A stretch of DNA of 64,000 nucleotides from Microvirga sp. (GCA_022241475.1 JAKOMT010000002.1:24926-88925), one strand, 5' to 3'; positions 28,573 through 38,107 are shown, numbered from the stretch's first letter. Numbers and translations are program-made. Notes: generated from the letters alone by a model not told the origin.

Positions 28573-28729
28573 ACATCACAGGAGACGCCGCACTGTTCGC
28601 GCTGGATCTTCGGCCGCCTTGGAGGACGGGTTGGCTATTGCGTCAGGGACATAACGTGAAAAACGCTCCCGTAGCGCTCTGTTGATCCGGGCCGCAAGGC
28701 AGAAAACGAAACAAAAAAAGGGGACTACA

Positions 28730-29695
28730 ATGATCAATCGTCGTCATTTCATGCTGTCTACAGCCGCGATCGCCACCCTCGGCGGAATCAGCGGCGTTCG
28801 GGCTCAGGCCTGGACCACCCAGCCCGTCATGCTGATCAATCCGTTCGCCGCCGGCTCCGCGGTGGACGTCGTCGCGCGCCTGATCGCCGACGACATGACC
28901 GCGCGTCTCGGCACGCCGTTCCGCGTCGACAACCGCACCGGCGCGTCGGGCGTCATCGGCACCGAAGCGGTCGTGCAGGCTCCGTCGGACGGCCAGACCT
29001 TCCTCGTCGGCTCCTCGGGCTCGATGGGCATCAACCCGTCGCTCCTGCCCGACCTTCCCTACGACGCGCGCGAGGACTTCATCGCGCTTTCTCACGTCGT
29101 GAGCTTCCCGCAGGCCGTTTGCGTACGCCCGGACATGAACATCACGACGCTCGAGGAGCTGATCGCCATGGCCAAGGAACGGCCGGGCGAGCTGCGCTTC
29201 GGCTCGTCGGGCGAGGGCTCGACCTCTCACCTCGCGATGGAGCTGATTCTCGCCGACGCCGGCGCCGAGATGATCCACGTGCCGTATCGCGGCGGCTCCG
29301 CCGCCATCCAGGCCCTGATCTCGGGCGAGATCGACGTCGCGACCGAGGGCCTGCCCTCCCTGCCCGGCCAGATCGAGGCGAAGACGATCATTCCGATCGC
29401 CGTCACGTCCCCGGAGCGTTCGCCGAACTATCCGGACATCAAGGCCGTCGCCGAGACGATCCCGGGATTCGACGCAGCCGCCTGGATCATCTTCTTCGCC
29501 AAGGCCGGCACCGACGACGCCATCGTGCAGACGATGGCGCAGGAGCTCGCCAACTCGGTCAACCAGCCGGACGTGCGGGCGCGCCTCGCCGAGATCGGCG
29601 CGGTGATTTTCGGCAAGTCGCAGGAAGAGACCCGGGAGTTCCATCTCGCGGAGCTCGACAAGTGGGCCCGCGCAGTGGAACTTGCCCAGCGCTGA
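28730..29695 (+). CDS. tctC: TTT-family solute-binding protein (TctC-like)
   Basis: Periplasmic binding protein of a tripartite tricarboxylate transporter (321 residues). The start MINRRHFMLSTAAIATLGG carries adjacent arginines and a hydrophobic core, consistent with Tat export. A GGGG site precedes the ATG. Family blocks are QPVMLINPFAAGSAVDVVAR, GSSGSMGINPSLLPDLPYDA and HVPYRGGSAAIQALISGEID. TTT binding proteins carry diverse carboxylates, so substrate is open. It leads an operon with tctB, tctA and two flavoenzymes. Confidence 0.93.
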   Translation: MINRRHFMLSTAAIATLGGISGVRAQAWTTQPVMLINPFAAGSAVDVVARLIADDMTARLGTPFRVDNRTGASGVIGTEAVVQAPSDGQTFLVGSSGSMGINPSLLPDLPYDAREDFIALSHVVSFPQAVCVRPDMNITTLEELIAMAKERPGELRFGSSGEGSTSHLAMELILADAGAEMIHVPYRGGSAAIQALISGEIDVATEGLPSLPGQIEAKTIIPIAVTSPERSPNYPDIKAVAETIPGFDAAAWIIFFAKAGTDDAIVQTMAQELANSVNQPDVRARLAEIGAVIFGKSQEETREFHLAELDKWARAVELAQR

Positions 29696-29704
29696 CGCCT
29701 GAAA

Positions 29705-29745
29705 CGTCGCCGCGGCGGACCCACCCGGGTTCGTCGCGGCGGCGC
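29705..29745 (+). other. Imperfect GC hairpin between tctC and tctB
   Basis: CGCCGC near 29708 pairs with GCGGCG near 29744, with an inner self-complementary ACCCGGGT. There is no T run. The position, directly after the binding-protein stop, matches similar hairpins in the dct, aap and pst loci. It may stabilise tctC mRNA or attenuate downstream expression. Confidence 0.4.
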
Positions 29746-29783
29746 GTCGGTCCTTACTCGAGCGCGACGGCGGTCACCCGGTC

Positions 29784-30254
29784 ATGTCACGAACCTCGCT
29801 CCGGCCGATCATCGGCTACGTATTCGTCTGCGCCGCAGCGGCTTACTTCCTCTGGGCCGGTCGTAATCTGACCTTCGGGCAGGTGTCCAACATCGGACCG
29901 GGCTTCTTCCCGACGACCGTCGCCATCGTGATGGTCGCCATGGCGGCGTTCGGCCTCGTCACCGAGATCGTGAAGCTCTCGCGGGGCGCCGGCGACCGCG
30001 CCTCCGACGACCCGCCGTTCGACTGGTCGAGCCTCGCCGTCATCTCTTTCGCCATCCTCGTCTTCGCCTATTCCGTCCGCTCGGTCGGCCTGATTCCGGC
30101 GGTGATCGCGACCTTCATCGTCGCCGCCCTCGCCGACAGGCGAACGCCGATCAGGATGATCCTCGTCCTCGCCGCCGGCCTCGCCTTTCTCGCCTGGGCG
30201 ATCTTCATCGCCGGGCTGTCCGTTTCAATTCCGGCCTTCAGGGCGCCCTGGTGA
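29784..30254 (+). CDS. tctB: TTT-family small membrane subunit (TctB-like)
   Basis: Small four-helix membrane component of the TTT transporter, 156 residues. Segments PIIGYVFVCAAAAYFLWAGR, FFPTTVAIVMVAMAAFGLV, LAVISFAILVFAYSVRSVGL and ILVLAAGLAFLAWAIFIAGL span the membrane. GQVSNIGPGFFPTTVA is a family hallmark. It overlaps tctA. Confidence 0.9.
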   Translation: MSRTSLRPIIGYVFVCAAAAYFLWAGRNLTFGQVSNIGPGFFPTTVAIVMVAMAAFGLVTEIVKLSRGAGDRASDDPPFDWSSLAVISFAILVFAYSVRSVGLIPAVIATFIVAALADRRTPIRMILVLAAGLAFLAWAIFIAGLSVSIPAFRAPW

Positions 30255-31753
30255 TGGAAACCCTCGCAAACATGGCGGCCGGGTTCGGCGTCGCCTTCTC
30301 GCTGCAAAACCTCATCTACTGCTTCGCGGGCGTGACGCTCGGCACGCTGATCGGCGTCCTGCCCGGCATCGGGTCGCTCGCCGCCGTGTCGATGCTGCTT
30401 CCGGTGACGTTCTATCTCGAGCCGACCACTGCGCTCGTGATGCTGGCCGGCGTGTTCTACGGGGCGGAGTACGGCGGATCCATCGCCTCGATCCTGCTGA
30501 ACCTGCCCGGCACCGCCTCGGCCGCCGTGACCTGCCTCGACGGTCACCCGATGGCGAAGAAGGGCCGCGCGGGCGTCGCGCTGTTCATGACGACGATCGC
30601 GTCCTTCGTGGGAGCGGCCATCGGGATCATCATCCTGACCTTCTTCTCCCCGGTGCTCGCGTCCGTCGCGAACAATTTCACGTCGGCCGAGTATTTCGCG
30701 ATCATTCTTCTTGGACTGGTCGGCGCGGCGACGATCACCAACGGCGCCCCGATGAAGGGGCTGATCATGGTGGCCTTCGGCCTGCTTCTTGGAACCGTCG
30801 GCACCGACATCAATTCCGGGCAACAGCGCTTCACCAACGGCGTGCCGACCCTCTACGACGGCTTCAACATCGTCGTCGTGGCGATGGGGCTGTTCGGCGT
30901 CTCCGAGATCATCCAGTCGATCCGCGTCACGCGCCAGCGGACGTCGGAGCAGGCGATCACGCTCCGCTCGATGATACCGACGCGACAGGACATGAGCGAG
31001 TTCACCGCGCCGGCCCTGCGCGGGTCTGCCATCGGCGCCTTCATCGGCGCCCTTCCGGGCGCCGGCCAGACCATCGCGGCCTTCATGAGCTACGCGATGG
31101 AGAAGCGCATCTCGAAGCGGCCCGAGAAGTTCGGGACCGGCGCGATCGAAGGCATCACCGCGCCCGAAGCGGCCAACAACGCGGCGAGCATCACCGCCTT
31201 CATTCCCACGCTCACGCTCGGCATTCCGGGCAGCGCCACGATGGCGCTGATCCTCGGCGCGCTGCTCATCAACGGCATCACGCCCGGCCCCAACCTGATC
31301 CCGCAGAACCCCGAGCTGTTCTGGGGCCTCGTGGCGAGCTTCTGGATCGGCAACGTGCTGCTGTGCATCCTCAACATCCCGCTGATCAACGTGTGGGTGC
31401 GGATCATCCAGATCCCCTACGGCTATCTCTTCCCGGCGATCATCGTGCTCGTCTGCATCGGCGTTTTCTCCGTCAACCTCAACATCCTCGACGTGGTCTT
31501 CGTGATGGCCTTCGGAGTGGTCGGCTACCTGCTCAAAATGTACGGCTTCGAGCCGGCGCCCGTGCTTTTGGGCTTCGTCCTCGGCCCGATGCTGGAGGAG
31601 AACCTGCGCCGCACCCTCCTCGTGAACCGCGGAGACTTCATGTCGGTGTTGGAGCGCCCGATCAGCGGGACGTTCATCGCGATCACCGCCGCCCTGCTTC
31701 TCTGGGCGCTGGTCTCGCCGATCATCCGCAGCCGCCGGAGCCGCGCGTCGTGA
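30254..31753 (+). CDS. tctA: TTT-family large permease (TctA-like)
   Basis: Large permease (499 residues, about 12 membrane segments) that moves the solute with a cation gradient. Family signatures are GVTLGTLIGVLPGIGSLAAV and FYGAEYGGSIASILLNLPGT, and in the second half GALPGAGQTIAAFMSY and TLTLGIPGSATMALILGAL. The ATG at 30254 overlaps the tctB stop (a GTG one codon earlier is possible). Its stop overlaps the next GTG start, so the operon is tightly coupled. Confidence 0.95.
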   Translation: METLANMAAGFGVAFSLQNLIYCFAGVTLGTLIGVLPGIGSLAAVSMLLPVTFYLEPTTALVMLAGVFYGAEYGGSIASILLNLPGTASAAVTCLDGHPMAKKGRAGVALFMTTIASFVGAAIGIIILTFFSPVLASVANNFTSAEYFAIILLGLVGAATITNGAPMKGLIMVAFGLLLGTVGTDINSGQQRFTNGVPTLYDGFNIVVVAMGLFGVSEIIQSIRVTRQRTSEQAITLRSMIPTRQDMSEFTAPALRGSAIGAFIGALPGAGQTIAAFMSYAMEKRISKRPEKFGTGAIEGITAPEAANNAASITAFIPTLTLGIPGSATMALILGALLINGITPGPNLIPQNPELFWGLVASFWIGNVLLCILNIPLINVWVRIIQIPYGYLFPAIIVLVCIGVFSVNLNILDVVFVMAFGVVGYLLKMYGFEPAPVLLGFVLGPMLEENLRRTLLVNRGDFMSVLERPISGTFIAITAALLLWALVSPIIRSRRSRAS

Positions 31754-33111
31754 CGCGGGCGACGGATGTCGTCGTCGTCGGCGCGGGCGCTGCGGGACTG
31801 ACTGCGGCCTTCGCCGCCGCGCAGGCCGGCGCGCTCGTAACGCTCGTGGAGCGGGACGACGGGAAGACCTCGAACCTCGCCGTGAGCGGCGGCCTGATCG
31901 CCGCCGCAGGCACGCGCGCCCAGAAGTCCGGCGGCGTCGACGACACGCCCGAAATCTGGGCCAGCGACATCGCGGAGGCGACGGGCGGCGTCCTCCCCGA
32001 GGGGCTCGTCGAGGCCGTCACGCGCAACGCGGCCGAAGCGATCGCGATCATAGAGGTCGCCACGGGCGAGCGCTTCACGCTCGTCGGCGACGTGCGCTTT
32101 CCCGGCCATTCGCGCCAGCGCCTGCACGAGCTCGGCGGACGATCCGGCACGACGCTCGCAGCGCTCCTGATGGAGCGCGCGGCCACTACGCCGCAAATCA
32201 CGATCCATGCCGGATGCGCCGTCACGGAGATCATCGTCGAGGATGGAGCGGCTCGCGGCGTGCGCATCGCCCGCGACGGCGCGACGAGCGATATCAGGGC
32301 GAAGGCCGTCATCCTCTCAAGTGGCGGGTTCGGCGCGAATCCGGACATGGTGCGCCGGCACATGCCGGAAATGGCCGAGGCGTTCTATATCGGCGCGCCG
32401 AGCAACACCGGCGACGCCTTCGGCTGGGCCGAGACGCTCGGGGCGACGCCAGCCTTCATGAGCGGCTATCAGGGCCACGGACACGCGACGCTCGACGGAA
32501 TGGGCCGGCTCGGCGCAGGCGTCACGTCGGTCGGCGCGATGATCGTCGACAGATCCGGCCGGCGCTTCGTGCGCGAGGACATCAGCCCCTCGGCGCTCGC
32601 GGGCTTCGTCGCCGCGCGCGACGGCGCGCTCGGGATCGAGATCTATTCGCAGGCCATGCACGACGCGTTCCTGCGTTTCGCGCCCTATCGCGAGGCGATG
32701 GAGCGCGGCGGCGTTCGGCGGTTCGACGACCTCGCGTCGCTCTGCGAGGCGTTCGGCGTCGACGCGGGCGAACTAGCCGGGACGCTTGCGGAGTTCAACG
32801 CGATGGCGCGTGGCGAGACGACCGATCCGCTGGGTCGCGTCGATTTCGGCGGCGAGATCACGGCGCCCTTCTGGGCGGTCGGGGTGACGGGCGCGCTCGT
32901 TCACACCCAGGGCGGCTTGCGCGTCGACGAGCGGGCGCGCGTCGTGCGCGACGACGGAAGAGCGATCGACGGGCTATACGCCGCGGGCGGCTGCGCGCTC
33001 GGGATTACGGGCGTCTCGCCGGCCGGCTATTTGCCCGGGCACGGACTCGGGCAATCGGTCGCGCTCGGCGCTCTCGCCGGCCGCGACGCGGCGGCTCGCG
33101 CAAGGCCGTGA
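31750..33111 (+). CDS. FAD-dependent fumarate-reductase/ketosteroid-dehydrogenase family flavoprotein (copy 1)
   Basis: Soluble flavoprotein of 453 residues, of the family that includes fumarate reductase flavoprotein subunits and 3-ketosteroid dehydrogenases. It starts at GTG overlapping the tctA stop. The dinucleotide motif is VVVVGAGAAGLTAAFAAAQA; FAD/active-site blocks are SGGFGANPDMVRRH, VTGALVHTQGGLRVDERARV and GGCALGITGVSPAGYLPGHG. No heme or Tat segment, so it probably works in the cytosol with the following OYE enzyme. A distant paralogue lies at 39507. Confidence 0.9.
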   Translation: MTRATDVVVVGAGAAGLTAAFAAAQAGALVTLVERDDGKTSNLAVSGGLIAAAGTRAQKSGGVDDTPEIWASDIAEATGGVLPEGLVEAVTRNAAEAIAIIEVATGERFTLVGDVRFPGHSRQRLHELGGRSGTTLAALLMERAATTPQITIHAGCAVTEIIVEDGAARGVRIARDGATSDIRAKAVILSSGGFGANPDMVRRHMPEMAEAFYIGAPSNTGDAFGWAETLGATPAFMSGYQGHGHATLDGMGRLGAGVTSVGAMIVDRSGRRFVREDISPSALAGFVAARDGALGIEIYSQAMHDAFLRFAPYREAMERGGVRRFDDLASLCEAFGVDAGELAGTLAEFNAMARGETTDPLGRVDFGGEITAPFWAVGVTGALVHTQGGLRVDERARVVRDDGRAIDGLYAAGGCALGITGVSPAGYLPGHGLGQSVALGALAGRDAAARARP

Positions 33112-33135
33112 CGGCGCATCCACAGGGACGGACCA

Positions 33136-35133
33136 TTGCCTGAAAGCGCCGATTTTCCCCTCCTCTCCTCGCCCTTCGAGATCGCCGGCCGCCGGCTGCG
33201 CAACCGCGTCGCCCACGCCTCGATGACGACGCGGATGCACCGCGACGGACGCCCGACCGACACGCTGGTCCACTACTACGCGAACCGCGCCAAGGGCGGC
33301 GCGGCGCTCGTCGTGACCGAGCCGCTCGGCATGATCCGCCAGCATGACAAGCTACCGCGCGTGCAGACCCGCACGGCGAACGCCCGCGACGACCTGAAGC
33401 GCTGGGCCGACGCCGTCAACGCCCATGACAGCCTGCTGCTGGCGCAGGTGCAGGATCCCGGACGCGGGCGCCATCAACCGGGACGCTCGCCCTACGCCAT
33501 CGGCGCCTCGGCGCTCCCCGACGACATGAGCTGGAGCATTCCCCACGCTCTCGATCGCGACGAGATCGCGACGCTCGTCGCGGAGTTCGCCGAGTCTTCG
33601 GCGCTCATCTCTTCGTGCGGCTTCGCCGGCATCGAGATCTCCGCCGGCCACGGCCATCTGTTCCATCAATTCCTGTCTCCGCTTTCGAACCGCCGCGACG
33701 ACGAGTTCGGCGGCGACTGGGAGGGGCGCACGCGGCTCCTCGCAATGCTCATCGCCGCGATCCGCGACGCCTGCGGGCCGGGCTTCGTGATCGGCCTGAA
33801 GCTGCCCGGCGACGACGGCGTGCCGGGCGGGATCGGCTTGTCCGAGGCCGCCACCATCACGCGGCTCCTCGCCGGCCGCGGCGAAGTCGATTACCTGACC
33901 TTCGCCCAGGGCGCGCACGCCCGCTCGCTCGAAGACCACCTGCCCGACCGATACGGCCCCTACGTGCCATTTCTCCAGCTCTTCCGCGATCTGCGCGAGG
34001 CCTGCGGCGACACGCCTCTCATGTCGCTCGGGCGCATCACCGATCCCGCCGAGGCCGAGGGCGTGCTGGCGCGCGGCGAGGCGGAACTGATCGGCATGGG
34101 CCGCACGCTGCTGGCCGATCCCGCGTGGTTCGAGAAGGCGATGGCCAGGCGCACGCACGATATCCGCTATTGCCTCTCCTGCAACACCTGCTGGGGCTAC
34201 GGCACGCTGCATCACTCCCCGCTGCGCTGCGTGAACAATCCGCGCGTCGCGGCGCCCGACGAGGTCGACTTCAAGCCCGCCCCCGCGCCCGTCAAGAAGC
34301 GCGTCGTCGTCGTCGGAGCCGGCGTCGCGGGGCTCGAAGCTGCGTGGGTCGCGGCTGCCTGCGGGCACGACGTGACCGTGTTCGGGGCGTCGGGCGAAGT
34401 CGGCGGGCGCACGCGTCTCCGGGCGTTGCTGCCTGGCGGCGAGACGATCACCAGCATCCCGGACTGGCAATATCCGGCGGCCGTGCGCTCCGGCGCCCGC
34501 TTCGAACTGGGAGTGACCGCAGAGCTCTCCGACATCCTCGCGCTCGCGCCCGACGAGGCGATCCTCGCAACGGGCGCGGCGATGTTGCGGCCGGACTGGC
34601 TGCCCGAGGACATCGCGGAGATGGGCTATGTCCGCGATCTCGGCGAAGCGATGTGGGAGCTCGTAGACGTCACCGCCCGCCAACCGGGGACGGCGATCGT
34701 CTACGACATGGACCACACCGACGCGGTCTATGCGGCGGCCGAGCGCCTGCACGAGATCTTCGAGCGCGTCGTCATCGTCACGCAACGCGACGGAATCGCC
34801 GAGGACATGTGGATCGTCGCGCGTCAGGGCATCCTCCGCCGGCTCTACCGCAAGGGGATCGTCGTCATGCGCTCCTGCGAACCTGTCTGGACGGATTCGA
34901 TCGAAGACGGCGCGCTGACCTGCGAGAACGTCTACACGGGCGAGCGCGCGCTGATCGAGGACGTCGCCTTCATGGCCTACGCCACGCCCCGGGCGCCGCG
35001 CGACGCGCTCGCCGCGCCGCTGCGGGCTGCGGGGATCACGGTGCGCTGCGTGGGCGATTGCCGCTCGCCGCAGGATCTCCTGTTCGCCACGACCGAAGGC
35101 CATCAGGCCGGCGAAGCCGTCGGCGCGCCGTGA
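33136..35133 (+). CDS. Old-yellow-enzyme-type NADH:flavin oxidoreductase with C-terminal FAD domain (2,4-dienoyl-CoA reductase-like)
   Basis: Three-cofactor enoate reductase of 665 residues. Residues about 1-350 form an FMN TIM barrel (ISAGHGHLFHQFLSPLSNRR). An iron-sulfur motif follows, CLSCNTC plus CVNNP. Residues about 385-660 form the FAD/NAD domain (RVVVVGAGVAGLEAAWVAAA). Substrates are C=C bonds next to a carbonyl or amine. It begins at TTG with AGGGACGG upstream, 24 bp after the flavoprotein gene. It ends the tct operon. The first cysteines are spaced C-x2-C-x2-C, slightly tighter than usual. Confidence 0.9.
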   Translation: MPESADFPLLSSPFEIAGRRLRNRVAHASMTTRMHRDGRPTDTLVHYYANRAKGGAALVVTEPLGMIRQHDKLPRVQTRTANARDDLKRWADAVNAHDSLLLAQVQDPGRGRHQPGRSPYAIGASALPDDMSWSIPHALDRDEIATLVAEFAESSALISSCGFAGIEISAGHGHLFHQFLSPLSNRRDDEFGGDWEGRTRLLAMLIAAIRDACGPGFVIGLKLPGDDGVPGGIGLSEAATITRLLAGRGEVDYLTFAQGAHARSLEDHLPDRYGPYVPFLQLFRDLREACGDTPLMSLGRITDPAEAEGVLARGEAELIGMGRTLLADPAWFEKAMARRTHDIRYCLSCNTCWGYGTLHHSPLRCVNNPRVAAPDEVDFKPAPAPVKKRVVVVGAGVAGLEAAWVAAACGHDVTVFGASGEVGGRTRLRALLPGGETITSIPDWQYPAAVRSGARFELGVTAELSDILALAPDEAILATGAAMLRPDWLPEDIAEMGYVRDLGEAMWELVDVTARQPGTAIVYDMDHTDAVYAAAERLHEIFERVVIVTQRDGIAEDMWIVARQGILRRLYRKGIVVMRSCEPVWTDSIEDGALTCENVYTGERALIEDVAFMAYATPRAPRDALAAPLRAAGITVRCVGDCRSPQDLLFATTEGHQAGEAVGAP

Positions 35134-35229
35134 GAGCCCGGGTCCCGCGCGCGCATTCGTTCTGAACAGATCGCGTTGAACGCCACGCTGCCCCACACTC
35201 CGAACGTTCGCCAATCTGGTTAGGCTCTG

Positions 35230-35242
35230 GTCGACAGTTGAC
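35230..35242. promoter_or_regulatory. Candidate island operator, site 2 (DUF1330 copy 2)
   Basis: GTCGAC-A-GTTGAC, 11 of 12 bases of the GTCAAC-N-GTTGAC palindrome. It lies 93 bp upstream of the DUF1330 gene at 35335 and ~100 bp after the OYE gene ends. Confidence 0.55.
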
Positions 35243-35334
35243 ATGCGCCGCCTGCGGCGGCCTCCTCGCCCCGCAGGCGCTCGATCACGAGCCGCCCAGC
35301 CAGCGAAACCGAAACACGAACGAGGAGGCGGGCG

Positions 35335-35622
35335 ATGCCCAAAGCCTACATGGTCGGCCGGATCACGATCACGGATCAGGCGAAGTACGACGAATACATC
35401 AAGGGCGCGAGCGTCGCGATCGCGAAGTACGGCGCGAAGATGCTCGCCCGGGGCGGGGCGTACGAGACGCTCGAGGGCGAGGGCCGGGGCCGCAACGTCC
35501 TGCTCGAATTCGAGAGCCTCGACGCCGCGAGGGAGTATTACAATTCGCCGGAATACCAAGGCGCGAAGGCAAAGCGCGAAGGCGCGGCGCTCGCCGACAT
35601 CATCATCGTCGAAGGCGTCTGA
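35335..35622 (+). CDS. DUF1330 family protein (copy 2)
   Basis: Small protein of 95 residues, paralogue of the 27331 copy. It opens MPKAYMVGRITITDQAKYDE, with NVLLEFESLDAAREYYNSPE and a C-terminal IIIVEGV. A GAGGAGG site precedes the ATG. It stands alone between the tct operon and the convergent seven-gene operon, with its own candidate operator. DUF1330 proteins often sit in catabolic clusters; function unknown. Confidence 0.92.
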   Translation: MPKAYMVGRITITDQAKYDEYIKGASVAIAKYGAKMLARGGAYETLEGEGRGRNVLLEFESLDAAREYYNSPEYQGAKAKREGAALADIIIVEGV

Positions 35623-35674
35623 CGAGACCTCGCGACAGGCGCGGCGCGATCGGGACGCTCCCTCGCGCCGCGCC

Positions 35675-36673
35675 TCAATACGTCTCGAACAATTCCTGGA
35701 TCGCGTCCACGTCCCGCGTGAGCGTGAGCGCGAGCATCAGCAGAATTCGCGCCTTGTGCGGCGGGAGGTTGTCGGAGCCGACGATCCCCTTTTCCACGAG
35801 GTAGCGCCGGCGCGCCACGCGCCCGCTCCCCGCCCGGCTCGCCTGCACGACGACGATTCCGTCGGCCGCCGCCTCCGCCAACGCCGCCTTCTGAGCAGGC
35901 GTCGGCAGGCCCGGCGCGAAGGCGCCCGACACGAGCCCCCTCGCTCCGGCTGCGCGGAACGCGTCGATCGCGACGGCGTCGGCGCCGGCATAGGCGTAGA
36001 CGATGTCGACGCGCGGAAGATCGCGCACGGACTCGAGGTGGAACGGCGTCGCCAGCGTGTGTTTGCGGAGCGGCTCCCGATAGAAGACCACGGCGTCGCC
36101 GTCGACATGCCCGAGCGCCCCGAAATCGGGCGAGCGGAACGTCTGGAGGCGGTAGGTCGAGGTTTTCGTGACGTCCCGCGCGGCGTGGATTTCATCGTTC
36201 AGCGCGACGAGCACGCCCTTCCCGCGCGCGCCCGGATGAACCGCCGTTCGCATGGCGCCGACGAGGTTCATCGGGGCGTCGGAACTGAGCGCGTTCATCG
36301 GCCGCTGCGCGCCGACCAGCACGACGGGCCTGTCCGTCTTCAGGACGAGGTTGAGGAAATACGCCGTCTCTTCGATCGTCGCCGTGCCATGCAGGATGAC
36401 GAATCCCGCGATGTCCTCATCCTGGACGATCGTCCGCGCGATCGTTTCGGCGAGGTGCAGCCAGTCCTGCGGACCGATCGCCGAGGAGCCCACCTCGCGA
36501 TAAGGGATGAGGACCGGCTCGGCGAAGCGCTCGATTTCCGGAACCATGCCGAGGGCTTCGCCGACGCTCATCTTGCGCCCGAAATCCGGGTAGTCGAGCA
36601 CGTCCAGCGCATGCGCCGAGATGGAGGAGATCGTCCCCCCGCAGCCGATGACGGCGACGCGCGGCTTCGTCAT
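35675..36673 (-). CDS. Asparaginase-family protein with altered active site
   Basis: Protein of 332 residues of the type I/II L-asparaginase fold. The first nucleophile motif is intact as GCGGTISSISA (Thr14). The second motif, HGTDT in active asparaginases, reads HGTATIEETAYFL, so the aspartate that binds the substrate amino group is Ala98. The lysine block is present (ARDVTKTST). It probably hydrolyses a related amide lacking a free alpha-amino group rather than asparagine. Last gene of the seven-gene operon, 27 bp after the hydantoinase-like gene. Confidence 0.88.
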   Translation of the reverse strand: MTKPRVAVIGCGGTISSISAHALDVLDYPDFGRKMSVGEALGMVPEIERFAEPVLIPYREVGSSAIGPQDWLHLAETIARTIVQDEDIAGFVILHGTATIEETAYFLNLVLKTDRPVVLVGAQRPMNALSSDAPMNLVGAMRTAVHPGARGKGVLVALNDEIHAARDVTKTSTYRLQTFRSPDFGALGHVDGDAVVFYREPLRKHTLATPFHLESVRDLPRVDIVYAYAGADAVAIDAFRAAGARGLVSGAFAPGLPTPAQKAALAEAAADGIVVVQASRAGSGRVARRRYLVEKGIVGSDNLPPHKARILLMLALTLTRDVDAIQELFETY

Positions 36674-36700
36674 AGCGTCAACAATCCTTTCCGGCCGAAT

Positions 36701-38107
36701 TCAGCGCGCCGCGTCGGCCGTGAGGCGACGGCGCTGGTAACGGCCGGTCCCGACCGCATCGTCGACGAGCGCCCCGTCGCGCAATACGAAGCGCCCGCGC
36801 GCGAGCGTGTGCACGATGCGGGACTCGAAGTTCCAGCCTTCGTAGATCGAATACCCTGCGGAGGAGACCACGTCCTCGCGCGACAACGTCCACGGCGCGT
36901 GCATGTCGACGATGGCCAGATCCGCGTCGAGCCCCGGCGTTATGGCTCCCTTCACGTGGGATAGGCCCATGGCGCGCGCGGGGTTCGTCGCCGTCAGCTC
37001 CGCGATGCGCTCCAGCGGCAGGCCGCGTTTGTGGTGCCCTTCGGTGAGGAGCACGGGCAGAAGGGTCTCCAGCCCCGGACAGCCCGGCGAGGCCGTCCAG
37101 ATTCCGCCGGCCTTGCCCGACGCGTCCCGATGGACGTGGTCCGTCGCGACGGTGTCGATCTCGCCGGAAGCGAGCCCGTCCCAGAGCCGCTCGCAATCGG
37201 CGGCGCTGCGCAGCGGCGGGTTGATCTTGCCGAGATCGCCGCCCGACCAGCTGACGTCGTGCGTGAGGTAATGCGGGCAGGTCTCGATCCAGACGTCCGC
37301 CCCCGCGTCGCGCTGGCGAAGCGCCGCGTCAAGCGCCGCGGCCGAGGAGGTGTGGACGATATAGAGCGGCGCGCCGGTCTGGTGCGCGATGAAGGCCGCG
37401 CGCTGCACGGCGTCCGCCTCGACGAAGTCGGGACGGCTGGCGTCCCAGGTTGCGAGCCCTCCCCTGCCGTCCGGATCGGCGGCCTTGAGGCGATCGCGCA
37501 ACACCCAGGCGATCTCGATGGTCTCGGGATGCGGGCAGACCATGCCGCCATGGGCGGCGGCCTGTTCGCACAGGCGATACAGGAAACCGTCGTCGATGTC
37601 GGGCAGCCCGAGGCGCGCGCCCTCCCCGCCCCGGTTGTTCATGAAGATCTTGAAGCTCGGCGCGCCGTAATCCGTCACGTAGGCAGGAATCTGCGCGAGC
37701 TGCGCCTCGGTCGAGATGATGAAATGGTAACCGAAATCGACCCGGGCGCCCGCTTCCGTGACCGCGATCACCTCGTCGGCGAAATCCTCGAACGGCTCGC
37801 CCGACATGAGGTAGGCGATGAAGCAGGTGACGCCGCCCGTCGCCGCTGCGGCGGTCTCGCGATCGGCGTCGCCGGGAACGCGCGGGCGGGAGATGTCCTT
37901 GCCGTGGCCGAGATGGATATGGGCGTCGATCGCGCCGGGCATCACGACGTAGCCGTGGACGTCGAGAACCTCCGCCGCCGAAACGCCCGAGCGGGGCGCG
38001 AGGATCGCGGCGATCTTGCCGTCCTTGAGCGCGATGTCGCAGGTCGTGCGGCCCACGCCGGGCAGGATGGCGTCGCCGCCGCGAATGACGAGATCGAAAT
38101 CGCTCAT
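36701..38107 (-). CDS. Dihydropyrimidinase/hydantoinase-family amidohydrolase
   Basis: Metal-dependent cyclic amidase of 468 residues. Metal ligands are visible: His63 and His65 in DAHIHLGHGK, the carboxylated lysine position Lys153 in SFKIFMNN, histidines in CPHPETIE and YIVHTSSA, and the Asp in VATDHVHRD. This set is shared by hydantoinases, dihydropyrimidinases, allantoinases and cyclic imidases, which open five- or six-membered rings. The ATG overlaps the stop of the preceding MmgE/PrpD gene (4 bp). Substrate unknown. Confidence 0.9.
   Translation of the reverse strand: MSDFDLVIRGGDAILPGVGRTTCDIALKDGKIAAILAPRSGVSAAEVLDVHGYVVMPGAIDAHIHLGHGKDISRPRVPGDADRETAAAATGGVTCFIAYLMSGEPFEDFADEVIAVTEAGARVDFGYHFIISTEAQLAQIPAYVTDYGAPSFKIFMNNRGGEGARLGLPDIDDGFLYRLCEQAAAHGGMVCPHPETIEIAWVLRDRLKAADPDGRGGLATWDASRPDFVEADAVQRAAFIAHQTGAPLYIVHTSSAAALDAALRQRDAGADVWIETCPHYLTHDVSWSGGDLGKINPPLRSAADCERLWDGLASGEIDTVATDHVHRDASGKAGGIWTASPGCPGLETLLPVLLTEGHHKRGLPLERIAELTATNPARAMGLSHVKGAITPGLDADLAIVDMHAPWTLSREDVVSSAGYSIYEGWNFESRIVHTLARGRFVLRDGALVDDAVGTGRYQRRRLTADAAR

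Noticed and set aside
36674..36700. GTCAAC upstream of the asparaginase-like gene as a fifth island operator
   Set aside because: Only one half-site (followed by AATCCTT), and the gene is internal to an operon.
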